Shown: piece by piece, positions 1 to 6,162 of the stretch
How the letters are laid out: each line of letters begins with the position of its first letter
How positions within the stretch are numbered: the first letter of the stretch is position 1
Virus record (IMG/VR): IMGVR_UViG_3300017951_000073
Coordinates: 1 to 30,175 of that record
Length of the DNA: 30,175 nucleotides
Direction: 5' to 3' (one strand)
DNA from: a virus
Notes under the pieces: model-generated
Database searches by the model: none
Seen by the model: the letters and a program-made list of their open reading frames with translations, nothing else
What the model was told of the DNA's origin: nothing
Made by a program: the position numbers and the translations under genes

Positions 1-147
1 GTAAATGGTGATAGCACAGGTAGTGCGCATATAGTTCAGTGGTTTGCAGGACAAAGATTAGCGGCAGAAGAAAATAAAGGTTTTAGTTTATATTTATCAA
101 CTGAAACATTTACCAATGCATCAATCAAAATAGTTGGGATGGGCTGA
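1..147 (+). CDS. Tail fibre protein, C-terminal fragment (partial)
   Basis: The reading frame is open from the first base and ends in TGA at 145-147, giving the last 48 residues of a protein. The end of the peptide (SLYLSTETFTNASIKIVGMG) looks like the C-terminal end of a phage receptor-binding or fibre protein, but no domain can be named from so short a piece. It lies directly upstream of the lysis genes, where T7-like marine phages often place the end of their fibre gene. The fibre gene that runs off the right end of the window stops at a codon boundary and would join this frame without a shift. That fits one gene cut by linearisation of a circular map. Identity as a fibre is inferred from position. 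Confidence 0.55.
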   Translation, partial: VNGDSTGSAHIVQWFAGQRLAAEENKGFSLYLSTETFTNASIKIVGMG

Positions 148-194
148 TGGACAACGATGCTCACACTGACATTGCCCTAGAGGATGCTAACTGA
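147..194 (+). CDS. 15-codon mini-ORF coupling fibre and lysis genes
   Basis: An ATG overlaps the fibre stop codon (TGATG), and this 15-codon frame ends in a TGA that overlaps the ATG of the next gene. The peptide is acidic (MDNDAHTDIALEDAN) and unrecognised. It may serve only to carry ribosomes from the fibre gene to the lysis genes, or it may be chance. It also contains the AGAGG Shine-Dalgarno-like stretch used by the next gene. Confidence 0.25.
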   Translation: MDNDAHTDIALEDAN

Positions 195-364
195 TGGCTA
201 GGCCTACTGTCCAAGGAGTGCAGCATCAAATAGATACACATGAAGCTGTATGCGCGGAGCGTTGGAAGGAAACCATACTGCGGATCAAACGTATTGAGCA
301 TATCATGATTGGTACTGCTGGCACGATGATCGTTCTTTTGCTGGGTGTAATCTTGCGAGGATAA
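194..364 (+). CDS. Small membrane protein, XhlA/holin-accessory-like
   Basis: 56 residues, too short for most ORF cut-offs. The N-terminal two thirds is an amphipathic charged segment (CAERWKETILRIKRIEHI). It is followed by one C-terminal hydrophobic helix of about 17 residues (MIGTAGTMIVLLLGVIL) and a short basic end. A charged helix followed by a single TM segment at the head of a lysis cassette is the layout of XhlA-type haemolysin/holin-associated proteins, and small proteins with this ERWKET-IKRIE pattern are common in marine phages. Membrane location is clear. A role in lysis is inferred from the neighbours, which are more TM proteins and an endolysin. The start has AGAGG about 9 bases upstream. 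Confidence 0.7.
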   Translation: MARPTVQGVQHQIDTHEAVCAERWKETILRIKRIEHIMIGTAGTMIVLLLGVILRG

Positions 365-365
365 A

Positions 366-860
366 ATGGTTGTCGCTGAAGTGCTGACAGGCATAGCCCT
401 AGTACAGCAGTCCGTCAAATTTATTAAAGAGAACATCAGTACCGCAAAAGACATCGGCGATATTGCTAGTCAGATTGATGATCTGTTTACTGGTGAAAAG
501 CAAGTACAACAAGCGCGAAATAAAAAATCTAACTCAAGTCTTAGCGATCAGTTTGGTGTTAATACTGTAGCTAAAGAAATCATTGATGCAAAACTTGCGG
601 CTGAAAAACTGCAAGAGGTTGCTACGATGGTTGACATGCGCTTTGGTCATGGCACATGGGCAAGCATATTAGCTGAACGTGCAAAGCGTATTCAAGAAGC
701 TAAAGAAGCTAAAGCGGCTGAACTTAAAAAACGTAAGCAAGAACAAGAAGACTTGTTTGACATGCTCAAACTAGCGGCATCTGTTATTGGTGTTGTTATT
801 GTAGCTGTTGGTGCTTTTGTTATGCTTATGGTTACAACAGCAAAGGGTATCATGCGATGA
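366..860 (+). CDS. Conserved phage protein with C-terminal TM helix, lysis cassette
   Basis: 164 residues. The N-terminus is partly hydrophobic (MVVAEVLTGIALVQQSVKFIKE). The middle is helical with a conserved-looking stretch KEIIDAKLAAEKLQEVATMVDMRFGHGTW (split: KEIIDAKLAAEKLQE at about 71-85, then a histidine-containing MRFGHGTW at about 91-98). A lysine/glutamate-rich coiled-coil segment at about 104-127 follows. The C-terminus is a TM helix (about 134-158, ASVIGVVIVAVGAFVMLMV). GAGGATAAA before the ATG serves as ribosome site. The stop overlaps the next start (ATGA). Similar proteins recur next to holins in marine podoviruses, but I know of no assigned function. A spanin-like or holin-accessory role is only an inference from topology and position. 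Confidence 0.7.
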   Translation: MVVAEVLTGIALVQQSVKFIKENISTAKDIGDIASQIDDLFTGEKQVQQARNKKSNSSLSDQFGVNTVAKEIIDAKLAAEKLQEVATMVDMRFGHGTWASILAERAKRIQEAKEAKAAELKKRKQEQEDLFDMLKLAASVIGVVIVAVGAFVMLMVTTAKGIMR

Positions 861-1060
861 TTACTGTAGAGCAGTTTCTTAAATGGAAGATTTTACCTAG
901 AGCTATGATGCTTGCTATGACTGTAATGAGTTATCAGGTTGTGCAATGGTTTATGGATTTAGGTACAACAGCCACAACTCAACAGACTGCGTTTGTATCT
1001 ACTGTTGTTGGTGCAATGACTGGTGCATTTGCTGTATGGATGGGTCATGAAACTAAATGA
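857..1060 (+). CDS. Small two-TM holin-like protein
   Basis: 67 residues with two hydrophobic helices: roughly 12-34 (LPRAMMLAMTVMSYQVVQWF) and 44-62 (TAFVSTVVGAMTGAFAVWM). They are separated by a short polar loop (MDLGTTATTQQ), and the protein ends in a short charged tail (GHETK). Size and topology fit a class II holin or a related inner-membrane lysis protein. The gene overlaps both neighbours by four bases, so translation is coupled. A separate 3-TM holin candidate lies two genes downstream, so which one forms the lethal membrane lesion cannot be decided from sequence. Confidence 0.65.
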   Translation: MITVEQFLKWKILPRAMMLAMTVMSYQVVQWFMDLGTTATTQQTAFVSTVVGAMTGAFAVWMGHETK

Positions 1061-1266
1061 TGTACCAATCTATAATTATTGCTTGCCTCATAGGGGGAAC
1101 ACCTGATCAGTGTATTACTCTTGAATCACAATCATGGCATAACACCGAAAGAGAATGCAAAACTAATGCTTTGCAAATGGCTAAGACAGTTCATAAGCAT
1201 ATGAGAGGCTACAAAGCTAGTAGCTATAGATGTAGAGCGTTACCAGATGGAGTACTAACTAGATGA
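1057..1266 (+). CDS. Small cysteine-containing phage protein, possibly exported
   Basis: 69 residues. A weakly hydrophobic N-terminus (MMYQSIIIACLIGG) is followed by a polar domain with cysteines at residues 10, 19, 34 and 59 and a basic segment (MAKTVHKHMRGYKASSYRC). The N-terminus could act as a short signal or membrane anchor, and even spacing of cysteines hints at disulfides outside the cytoplasm. The protein belongs to a family often seen between holin-like genes in marine phages, with no function known to me. It sits in the lysis cassette with ATGA overlaps on both sides. Confidence 0.65.
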   Translation: MMYQSIIIACLIGGTPDQCITLESQSWHNTERECKTNALQMAKTVHKHMRGYKASSYRCRALPDGVLTR

Positions 1267-1628
1267 TACAGGCATTAATCGGCCCTATAGCGTCACTGGC
1301 TGGCTCTTGGATGGAGTCGAAGGTAGAAGCTACCAAGGCTAAGGGTAAGGTGGCTCAGGCGAAGGCTGAGGCCGAAGCAGAGTTAATGAAGCATGAAGCT
1401 GGTTGGGAAAAGGTGATGGCTCAGGCTTCAGATAATAGCTGGAAGGATGAGGCGTGGACGATATTGTTCATAATCATTATAGGTATGTGCTTCGTGCCGC
1501 CGCTTCAGCCTTATGTAAGGGAAGGCTTTGCGGCTCTCGAAGCTACCCCTGAATGGTTTCAGTATGCTGTTTATGCCAGCATTGCGGCTAGCTTTGGGTT
1601 GCGTAGTCTGAAAGGTATTAAGAAATAG
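1263..1628 (+). CDS. 3-TM-type holin-like protein
   Basis: 121 residues. An N-terminal hydrophobic stretch (ALIGPIASLAGSW) is followed by an alanine/glutamate/lysine-rich helix (about 20-50) and a central motif WEKVMAQASDNSWKDEAWT. A strong TM helix follows (about 66-83, ILFIIIIGMCFVPPL), then EGFAALEATPEWFQYAVYAS and a last hydrophobic segment (about 102-115) ending in a basic tail. This order matches the 3TM holin family also seen in gene transfer agents and many alphaproteobacterial and marine phages. It probably controls release of the downstream M15 endolysin. Family assignment is fairly secure; timing and topology are inferred. Confidence 0.75.
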   Translation: MIQALIGPIASLAGSWMESKVEATKAKGKVAQAKAEAEAELMKHEAGWEKVMAQASDNSWKDEAWTILFIIIIGMCFVPPLQPYVREGFAALEATPEWFQYAVYASIAASFGLRSLKGIKK

Positions 1629-1631
1629 ACA

Positions 1632-1679
1632 AGGGGCAGGGTATAGACCACCGTAAATAGGTCACCACGCACTGCCCCT
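1632..1679 (+). repeat. Inverted repeat / hairpin after the holin gene
   Basis: AGGGGCAG (1632-1639) is the exact reverse complement of CTGCCCCT (1672-1679), with a 32-base loop between. It starts right after the stop codon of the holin-like gene and precedes a second hairpin before the endolysin. No U-run follows, so it looks more like an attenuator, RNA-processing or stability element than a strong terminator. Confidence 0.55.
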
Positions 1680-1685
1680 CTATCG

Positions 1686-1717
1686 CTGGTCTTGCCTTTC
1701 TGCAAGGCGGTGTCCAG
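1686..1717 (+). repeat. Two-tier hairpin upstream of the endolysin gene
   Basis: CTGG (1686-1689) pairs with CCAG (1714-1717) around an inner stem GCCTT (1694-1698) / AAGGC (1704-1708) with a 5-base loop. It ends about 17 bases before the endolysin Shine-Dalgarno sequence (AAGGA at 1734-1738), so it may tune translation or protect the 5' end of a processed endolysin message. Confidence 0.45.
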
Positions 1718-1744
1718 CAAGTCCGAACAATGTAAGGATTGATT

Positions 1745-2191
1745 ATGAAACTGTCAAAGAATTTTTCTTTAGCTGAAATGGTTAAGAGCCAGACTGCTGA
1801 ACGTAAAGGTATCCCTAATGTGCCTAATGATGAGCATGTGTATGCCATGACATTGCTTGCTGAAAATATTTTGCAACCAGTTAGGGATGAGTTTGGTTCG
1901 TTCATTGTATCTTCTGGATACAGATCGCCTGAGTTGTGTGTAGCTATTGGCAGTAACATACATAGCCAGCATGCCAAAGGTGAGGCGGCTGACTTTGAAG
2001 TTGCTGGTATGGATAATTATGATCTAGCTTTGTGGATAGAACAGAACCTAGAGTTCGATCAGTTGATTCTTGAGTGTTATACTGGTGGCAATACTGGCTG
2101 GATTCATTGCAGTTATGTGCCGGAAGGAAACAGAAAAGAAACTCTGACATATGATAAGGCTAATGGTTACAGGAACGGTCTTATAAAGTAA
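1745..2191 (+). CDS. Peptidase M15A-type endolysin (L,D/D,D-peptidase)
   Basis: 148 residues. It matches the Peptidase_M15_3 layout: an N-terminal helix (FSLAEMVKSQTA), the VSSGYRSPELCVAIG segment, then the zinc motif SQHAKGEAADFE with His76 and Asp83, and the last zinc ligand His121 in WIHCSY. These are the expected metal ligands of M15A enzymes, which cut peptide cross-links of peptidoglycan. There is no signal peptide, so it needs the holins encoded just upstream. I chose the ATG at 1745 because AAGGA lies 6 bases before it; a TTG six bases upstream is an alternative. Last gene of the rightward late/lysis block. Confidence 0.9.
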   Translation: MKLSKNFSLAEMVKSQTAERKGIPNVPNDEHVYAMTLLAENILQPVRDEFGSFIVSSGYRSPELCVAIGSNIHSQHAKGEAADFEVAGMDNYDLALWIEQNLEFDQLILECYTGGNTGWIHCSYVPEGNRKETLTYDKANGYRNGLIK

Positions 2192-2217
2192 CGGTTCCAT
2201 CTCAGCCACTGTGAAGT

Positions 2218-2293
2218 GAGGGCCAGTGTAACGAGGTCTATCAAAAACACTGACCCTCTGCGGCTGGTCAAAGGAGAACTAAAGTCCAGCCGC
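2218..2293. terminator. Tandem hairpins between convergent transcription units
   Basis: The first hairpin is GAGGGCCAGTGT (2218-2229) against ACACTGACCCTC (2247-2258), with one mismatch. The second is GCGGCTGG (2260-2267) against CCAGCCGC (2286-2293), perfect, followed by TTGTTTGTT in the rightward sense. They fill the 109-base gap between the endolysin (+) and the SSB-like gene (-), where both units must stop. The loop of the second hairpin holds AAAGGAGAAC in the + sense, the same Shine-Dalgarno string used by many leftward genes here, but no credible gene follows it. Confidence 0.65.
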
Positions 2294-2300
2294 TTGTTTG

Positions 2301-2687
2301 TTAAAATGGTATATCATCACCATCAATTACTTGGCTAGTATTTTGTGGCTGTGGAGCAGAACCATTTTGCTTTTGCGTTATCTGGAATGACATATATTTT
2401 TTGTCATCCTTTTGCTTGCGCCATCCAGCAATGCGTAGGTTTATACCCATGTCGAATGGCCCACTGTAATCTGGTGCGCCTTCTTTCTGTGTATCTTTCT
2501 GGTCATTCTCAAACAGAACACCTACCTTGCGGTATACTTCCAAACGCTTAGAGCCATCCTTAGACTCTGCTGTAATAATGGCAATGTTCTCCTCATCACC
2601 ATTAACATCCAGCTTACCTTGCAAGATAAACTTTTGCTCTGGGTAAGGTGTGAATGCCGCACCTTGGTTTGTGTTATCGCGTTCCAT
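2301..2687 (-). CDS. Single-stranded-DNA-binding-like protein with DDIPF tail
   Basis: 128 residues. The body has beta-rich segments (KFILQGKLDVNG, LRIAGWRKQKDDKKYMSFQITQ) like small phage OB-fold or DUF736-like proteins. A proline/glutamine linker follows, and the C-terminus is DGDDIPF. An acidic tip ending in DDIPF is the hallmark of bacterial-type SSB proteins, which use it to dock replication and repair partners. It is the last gene of the leftward operon, behind an annealing protein and an exonuclease, so a role in covering ssDNA during recombination and replication fits. GGAGG lies 6 bases before the ATG. The OB fold itself is not proven from sequence alone. Confidence 0.7.
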   Translation of the reverse strand: MERDNTNQGAAFTPYPEQKFILQGKLDVNGDEENIAIITAESKDGSKRLEVYRKVGVLFENDQKDTQKEGAPDYSGPFDMGINLRIAGWRKQKDDKKYMSFQITQKQNGSAPQPQNTSQVIDGDDIPF

Positions 2688-3077
2688 TTATACCTCCATT
2701 GTGTAGTAGGAAACTAGCTTACCATTTCTGCGTTTAGTAATGCGGTCAATCTTATGACCAACCACTCTTGCGTCTCGCATGTATGTTCTTACAGAATTTT
2801 CTGTTAGGTTAAGTTTGATTGACAGTTGCTTAACTGAGTATGGTCTTTCAGATAGAATCAAAACCAATTTGTCTATTGTCTTTAAGCTGGTCTTTAGCTT
2901 TTTGTATTTAATAACAGACTTGGTTCTGCGTTTGTATGCTTGATCTACTTCAGACATAAACTGTTGTTTGAATGATTCATCAATGCTTTGTGGCTTGTCG
3001 CTGAGTATCCATAAGATACGCTCAAGTTTACGATTGATGTCTACAATTTCATTCTTTAGTTCTTTGATTCCAAACAT
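2688..3077 (-). CDS. Winged-helix-type DNA-binding protein, unknown role
   Basis: 129 residues. The N-terminus (about 5-27) is a probable coiled coil (LKNEIVDINRKLERILWIL), suggesting a dimer. The C-terminal half has a helix-turn-helix-like arrangement (SVKQLSIKLNLTENSVRTYMRDAR, here split at LSIKLNLTENSVRTYMRDAR) followed by a beta-wing-like basic segment (KIDRITKRRNGKLVSYYTM). The protein is lysine-rich. It lies between the annealing protein and the SSB-like gene, overlapping the former by TAATG and abutting the latter. It may be a replication or recombination accessory factor or a regulator. I do not recognise the family. Confidence 0.65.
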   Translation of the reverse strand: MFGIKELKNEIVDINRKLERILWILSDKPQSIDESFKQQFMSEVDQAYKRRTKSVIKYKKLKTSLKTIDKLVLILSERPYSVKQLSIKLNLTENSVRTYMRDARVVGHKIDRITKRRNGKLVSYYTMEV

Positions 3078-3538
3078 TACCAGTCTCCTTTACCTGTTGG
3101 TTTGTTTGATTTGCTGTCAGCACTGTACTTGTTGCCATCCATGGCACCTAAAAACACATCGGCATTGAAGCCAAGGTGTGACAACGCTTTGGTTAGGCCA
3201 TCGGTAATAGCCATCTTTGGTGCATCTTCACTCATGCGACCTTTGGCTGAGTCAAAGAATTTACGACAACCAGAGAAGGGGCCGTAAATATTGTCGCGTG
3301 ATACAGTCCAGATGCTTACATCTGCAACGACTGCTGTGTCACCGTTGGCTAGATTGACAAAGCGTGTTTCGTTGAGCCAGCCCCAGCCTTGACCTACTGG
3401 GCCAAACTGTTCTGTAGCTGATCTGACTTGGTACTGTGGATCAATAGCTGTGAATGATCTGGCACCAAACGAGACCTTCTTTAGATATGTTGGATTGGAA
3501 TCTTGTACTGCATTCCATAGCTTCATGTTATCTGACAT
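3077..3538 (-). CDS. Rad52/ERF-like single-strand annealing protein
   Basis: 153 residues. The pattern DPQYQVRSATEQFGPVGQGW (33-52), then GCRKFF, SEDAPKMAITDGLTKALSHL (103-122) and GFNADVFLG follows the signature of phage ERF/Rad52-superfamily annealing proteins: an FGP...GWGW strand pair and a DAxKMAxTDxxTKALxxLGFxADVF helix. Such proteins anneal complementary ssDNA. The gene starts two bases after the end of the YqaJ exonuclease gene, and its AAAGGAG site lies inside that gene's end. Exonuclease plus annealase side by side is the usual two-component phage recombination system. The ERF/Rad52 placement is by pattern and context. Confidence 0.7.
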   Translation of the reverse strand: MSDNMKLWNAVQDSNPTYLKKVSFGARSFTAIDPQYQVRSATEQFGPVGQGWGWLNETRFVNLANGDTAVVADVSIWTVSRDNIYGPFSGCRKFFDSAKGRMSEDAPKMAITDGLTKALSHLGFNADVFLGAMDGNKYSADSKSNKPTGKGDW

Positions 3539-3539
3539 G

Positions 3540-4388
3540 TCAGTTCTCCTTTACTGTGATGCGTAATGCTCCGCGCTTGTCGCGCTTGATGGTAAGAAGA
3601 TCACAGTATACTTCTCGCTCATCATCTCCGACCATAGCTTTGAGATCAGACTTGGCTGACTCAAACAGCTTGGCATTTGTTTCTGTTTCAATGTAGTCAT
3701 GGCATCGTGAGATAAACTCATTGTCGCTGGATGCGTCCCGCCTGACCATGCCATCTACTTTGATCTTGTCTATAGATACAGGCGGTACTGCATTGCTAGC
3801 TGGCTCTTGATCTTGTGATACACACTTCCAGAACTCGACTAGATGTACCTTCATCTGATCAATGTACTTCCAATCTTTTTGTACATAGACTGATTCCCAG
3901 CGGCGATTGCCAAAAAATACTGATAGGTAACAGCCCTTGGCTTGATGCACCCACATGTAAAACTGCATCTGTGGCATGTACATCTTGAGGCAGTTCTCCA
4001 TTGAGTTGCCTTCGTATGTATGCTTGCACTCAATGATCTCGTCTTCATAGACTCTATCAATCCATATAAAACCATCGACTGTGCCTTTTAATGGCACACC
4101 TTCCCAATTCATTTCTGCTGTAGGTCCGCGTGTTTTGGCACCATAAACTTCTTGTTGTTCATTGTCAGAATAAAAACCAGTTACAATAGTTTCACACTCA
4201 TCTGTTGTGTGTTGTTTGGCAAACCAATCTTTATTAAATCGTTCTGTCTGTACGCCCATCTGTACTGGCAGTACATCAGATAGATCATCAGGTATTACTC
4301 TGCCTGTCTTCTCTTGCCATAGTGACAGCCAGTCACCTTCCATGATGCGGCGCATATCGCTACCGCCGATAAAACCTTTGCGTTCCAT
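3540..4388 (-). CDS. YqaJ-family recombination exonuclease
   Basis: 282 residues. Family landmarks are GGSDM (8-12) near the N-terminus, the catalytic acidic residue in GTVDGF (Asp105), and IIECKH with Glu120 and Lys122 forming the PD-(D/E)XK core, followed by YMPQMQFYMWV (Gln140, Gln142, Tyr144). It is predicted to be a Mg-dependent 5'-3' dsDNA exonuclease that makes ssDNA for the annealing protein encoded next. I chose the ATG at 4388 because AAGGAG (4395-4400) sits 6 bases upstream; an in-frame start at 4418 lies inside an operator-like palindrome and is less likely. First gene behind a separate promoter/operator-like site. Confidence 0.88.
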   Translation of the reverse strand: MERKGFIGGSDMRRIMEGDWLSLWQEKTGRVIPDDLSDVLPVQMGVQTERFNKDWFAKQHTTDECETIVTGFYSDNEQQEVYGAKTRGPTAEMNWEGVPLKGTVDGFIWIDRVYEDEIIECKHTYEGNSMENCLKMYMPQMQFYMWVHQAKGCYLSVFFGNRRWESVYVQKDWKYIDQMKVHLVEFWKCVSQDQEPASNAVPPVSIDKIKVDGMVRRDASSDNEFISRCHDYIETETNAKLFESAKSDLKAMVGDDEREVYCDLLTIKRDKRGALRITVKEN

Positions 4389-4406
4389 ATCGTTCTCCTT
4401 TGTTGC

Positions 4407-4435
4407 AAAGTACTGCATATATGCAGTTAGGTCAA
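4407..4435 (-). promoter_or_regulatory. Leftward promoter with palindromic operator before exonuclease
   Basis: On the minus strand TTGACC (4435-4430) is followed 17 bases later by TACTTT (4412-4407), a plausible but weak -10. The spacer holds ACTGCATATATGCAGT (4412-4427), a perfect 16-bp palindrome. The -35 is formed by the last codons of the upstream gene. The 12-bp core TGCA-N4-TGCA recurs at 6338-6349 and 9376-9387, also inside promoter-like DNA. It would let the recombination genes be regulated separately from the upstream part of the operon. Confidence 0.6.
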
Positions 4436-5053
4436 CAGCTTTTTCCTCTGTTGTTCGATAGCGCGAAGCAGTAGCTTGCGCTTGTGTAATCTCCAGTCGA
4501 TGTGTTTGTAGAACTCAGCATATGCAGGCCAGAATGTAGCAGTCTTAGATACCTCTTTGATTGCATGAACAACAATATCTGCTGGGTACTCTGTGAGTTG
4601 CATAGCTATTGCATTCATACGAAATGTATAATCTTCAACCGACTCGCCTGCTGGCTTTACCACCAGCGCGGCCAGCAGAGCGAGTTGGTTGGTAATTTCA
4701 TCTACAGATAGTGAGGCCATAGAAGCGCGTACAGCGCGTTCAGCTTTGTCACACTGCTCTAGCGTATCTAGTTGTATCTGAAAGCCCTGTGTAGTGAATA
4801 CAGCCTCAGTATCAGTGAATCTAGTTTTGGTTTGCTCGACCACTGTTGAGTTGCTGATGGATTCCAGCGAAGAAACTAGGCGCTTGTCTGCCTCTGCTGG
4901 ATTGTCTATTTCCAGTAGTCTTGCCACCGCCGCTTGACGCATCTCTGTACTTAATGCTGTTGCGGCACCAGAGTCGGTATGCTTTTCTGACATCTGCGAA
5001 GACATTGCCTTTGGATTGATGGTGGTCACAGAACCTAGATGCTTCATGCTCAT
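4427..5053 (-). CDS. Phage protein of unknown function, replication-region
   Basis: 208 residues. The N-terminal 78 residues are polar and overlap the preceding gene out of frame. The C-terminal part has the conserved-looking pattern ALVVKPAGESVEDYTFRMNA then LTEYPADIVVHAIKEVSKTA and FWPAYAEFYKHIDW, ending in a basic helix (RLHKRKLLLRAIEQQRKKLL). The YPADIV...FWPxxAE signature is widespread in proteins encoded next to phage replication initiators; a helicase-loader-like or replisome role is possible but unproven. AAAGGAG lies 10 bases before ATG 5053, and I see no better site downstream, which supports the long overlap. The stop overlaps the next promoter. Confidence 0.7.
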   Translation of the reverse strand: MSMKHLGSVTTINPKAMSSQMSEKHTDSGAATALSTEMRQAAVARLLEIDNPAEADKRLVSSLESISNSTVVEQTKTRFTDTEAVFTTQGFQIQLDTLEQCDKAERAVRASMASLSVDEITNQLALLAALVVKPAGESVEDYTFRMNAIAMQLTEYPADIVVHAIKEVSKTATFWPAYAEFYKHIDWRLHKRKLLLRAIEQQRKKLLT

Positions 5054-5465
5054 GGTCGATGTTCTCCTTTAGTATGCTATCGATAGACTGACGTAGATCA
5101 TCATCAGGATACCAATTGTCTGGCACCTGATTGCGTTTCTTTTTAGATTGACTGGTTACTGATAGGTTAGGGTTGCACTCTGCACCAGTACTGGTGCTGT
5201 CTGCACCAGTCGGAAATATTGTGTACAGTGTAGAGCGTCTGCTATTGCCACGCTCTCTGCTAATCCAGCCTTGTTCTTCTAGCCAGTTTAGTTTGCGTGT
5301 AACTGTAGACCTATTCATACATGCGCGTGTAGCTAGTCGATCAAGACTAGGCCAGCACTCATGTGTGTATTCGTTGGCATGATCAGCTAAAATTACCATC
5401 AGCCATTTGGCATGACAGTCTGGTATATCAGCTTGTATCGCTTTCGCCATCAGTGTGAAAGCCAT
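4821..5465 (-). CDS. Helix-turn-helix phage replication protein
   Basis: 214 residues. An N-terminal winged-helix domain (about 15-85) shows HAKWLMVILADHANEYTHEC, PSLDRLATRACMNRSTVTRK, LNWLEEQGWISRERG and then RRSTLYTI. This is the arrangement of phage replication-initiator-type proteins (first strand/helix, recognition helix RSTVTRKL, wing). After a serine/threonine linker comes a basic stretch (SKKKRNQVPDNW) and a C-terminal motif FADVRKAYRLWCRNSIKY, typical of replication initiators that bind origins and recruit helicase. The last ~75 residues overlap the next gene out of frame and turn Gly/Ser/Gln-rich. AAAGGAGAAC precedes the start. Likely the initiator of this polymerase-less phage. Confidence 0.78.
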   Translation of the reverse strand: MAFTLMAKAIQADIPDCHAKWLMVILADHANEYTHECWPSLDRLATRACMNRSTVTRKLNWLEEQGWISRERGNSRRSTLYTIFPTGADSTSTGAECNPNLSVTSQSKKKRNQVPDNWYPDDDLRQSIDSILKENIDHEHEASRFCDHHQSKGNVFADVRKAYRLWCRNSIKYRDASSGGGKTTGNRQSSRGRQAPSFFAGIHQQLNSGRANQN

Positions 5466-5790
5466 TGTTGTTCTCCTTTAGTAATGGCGCAATTTTTGAT
5501 TCAAACACATCGCCATCAAAAATTACAAGCGTTTTCGGTGTTCCTGTTTTGCGTTTATAAAACAGAACATCTCGTACAACATTGAAAGGATTGGGAAAAT
5601 TAGACTTGTCTCTGTACTTGACTTCGACTACCAGTCTGTGTCCTCCGAGTTCCCAGATGATGTCGCCGCTATACTCTCCTCCCAAGCTACCGCTGAGGGG
5701 CTGGCGTTTCGCTTGGAAGCCGAGCGTTTGTAACCAGTTGACGAACCACCTTTCGTGGTAGTTTCCTTTATTGCGGTTTTTGTTTGCCAT
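5428..5790 (-). CDS. PDDEXK-type endonuclease / Holliday-junction-resolvase-like
   Basis: 120 residues. Residues fitting a PD-(D/E)XK core are Glu13 (NYHERWFVNWL), Asp43 in GEYSGDIIW, and Glu56-x-Lys58 in LVVEVKYRDK, followed by a basic RDVLFYKRKTG. Length and motif order fit small archaeal-Hjc-like or phage resolvases that cut branched DNA before packaging. The ATG at 5790 is preferred (GGATGG upstream) over a TTG at 5808. Its end overlaps the start of the helix-turn-helix replication gene by 38 bases. Confidence 0.72.
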   Translation of the reverse strand: MANKNRNKGNYHERWFVNWLQTLGFQAKRQPLSGSLGGEYSGDIIWELGGHRLVVEVKYRDKSNFPNPFNVVRDVLFYKRKTGTPKTLVIFDGDVFESKIAPLLKENNNGFHTDGESDTS

Positions 5791-5960
5791 GTTCCATCCG
5801 TATAACAATCAACACATATTAGATAGTGAGTTACCTCTGGCTCTATTGTAGCTAGTGGCATTACAAAATATTCTGTAAACACACCGCATGTTTCACATGC
5901 GTACTCTCTACCGCTTTTGATTTTTTTTCTTGTGGACTTTGATTTGTAAGCCAAGTGCAT
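5628..5960 (-). CDS. Small zinc-ribbon protein, overlapping neighbours
   Basis: 110 codons. The region not shared with other genes (5791-5907) encodes two CxxC pairs, YACETCG and LICVDCY, about 26 residues apart, a probable zinc ribbon. The N-terminus is basic (YKSKSTRKKIKSG) and overlaps the end of the upstream XRE-like gene. The last ~54 codons overlap the nuclease gene in another frame and are Ser/Thr/Lys-rich. No good Shine-Dalgarno precedes ATG 5960, so the true start could differ. The zinc-ribbon core argues for a real gene; the extent of the tail is uncertain. Confidence 0.45.
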   Translation of the reverse strand: MHLAYKSKSTRKKIKSGREYACETCGVFTEYFVMPLATIEPEVTHYLICVDCYTDGTWQTKTAIKETTTKGGSSTGYKRSASKRNASPSAVAWEESIAATSSGNSEDTDW

Positions 5961-6162
5961 CTAACCAGCATGTAAACAAGAACCCGCTGGGTACTCGTTT
6001 ATACTGTTCCCATTTGTGAATTAAAGATTTAGCGCAACCAATTTTGTGAGCCAATGCTTCTTGTGACATGCCCTGCTTTTCTCGGTGCATGACAAGTTCA
6101 TTGATAACAGCTTCGTAACTGTCAGTTACTTCGGTCTGCTCTTTGAAGTGTTGAAAGTTCAC
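5908..6162 (-). CDS. XRE-family helix-turn-helix regulator
   Basis: About 84 residues from a GTG at 6162. The core VINELVMHREKQGMSQEALA then HKIGCAKSLIHKWEQYKRVP is a textbook XRE/Cro-C1 HTH: MSQEALAHKIG is helix 2 and CAKSLIHKWEQ the recognition helix. It ends LDALGLQIKVHKKKNQKR. The start is uncertain: the frame is open back to 6267 but that part overlaps the preceding XRE gene. GTG 6162 has only a weak AAGGTG site, and ATG 6090 would cut helix 1. Together with the next entry it forms a pair of phage DNA-binding regulators, perhaps repressor and antirepressor-like. Confidence 0.7.
   Translation of the reverse strand: MNFQHFKEQTEVTDSYEAVINELVMHREKQGMSQEALAHKIGCAKSLIHKWEQYKRVPSGFLFTCWLDALGLQIKVHKKKNQKR

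Noticed and set aside
2268-2335. Orphan ribosome site AAAGGAGAAC on the + strand
   Set aside because: It is followed only by a 10-codon frame and lies in a terminator loop; probably chance or relic.
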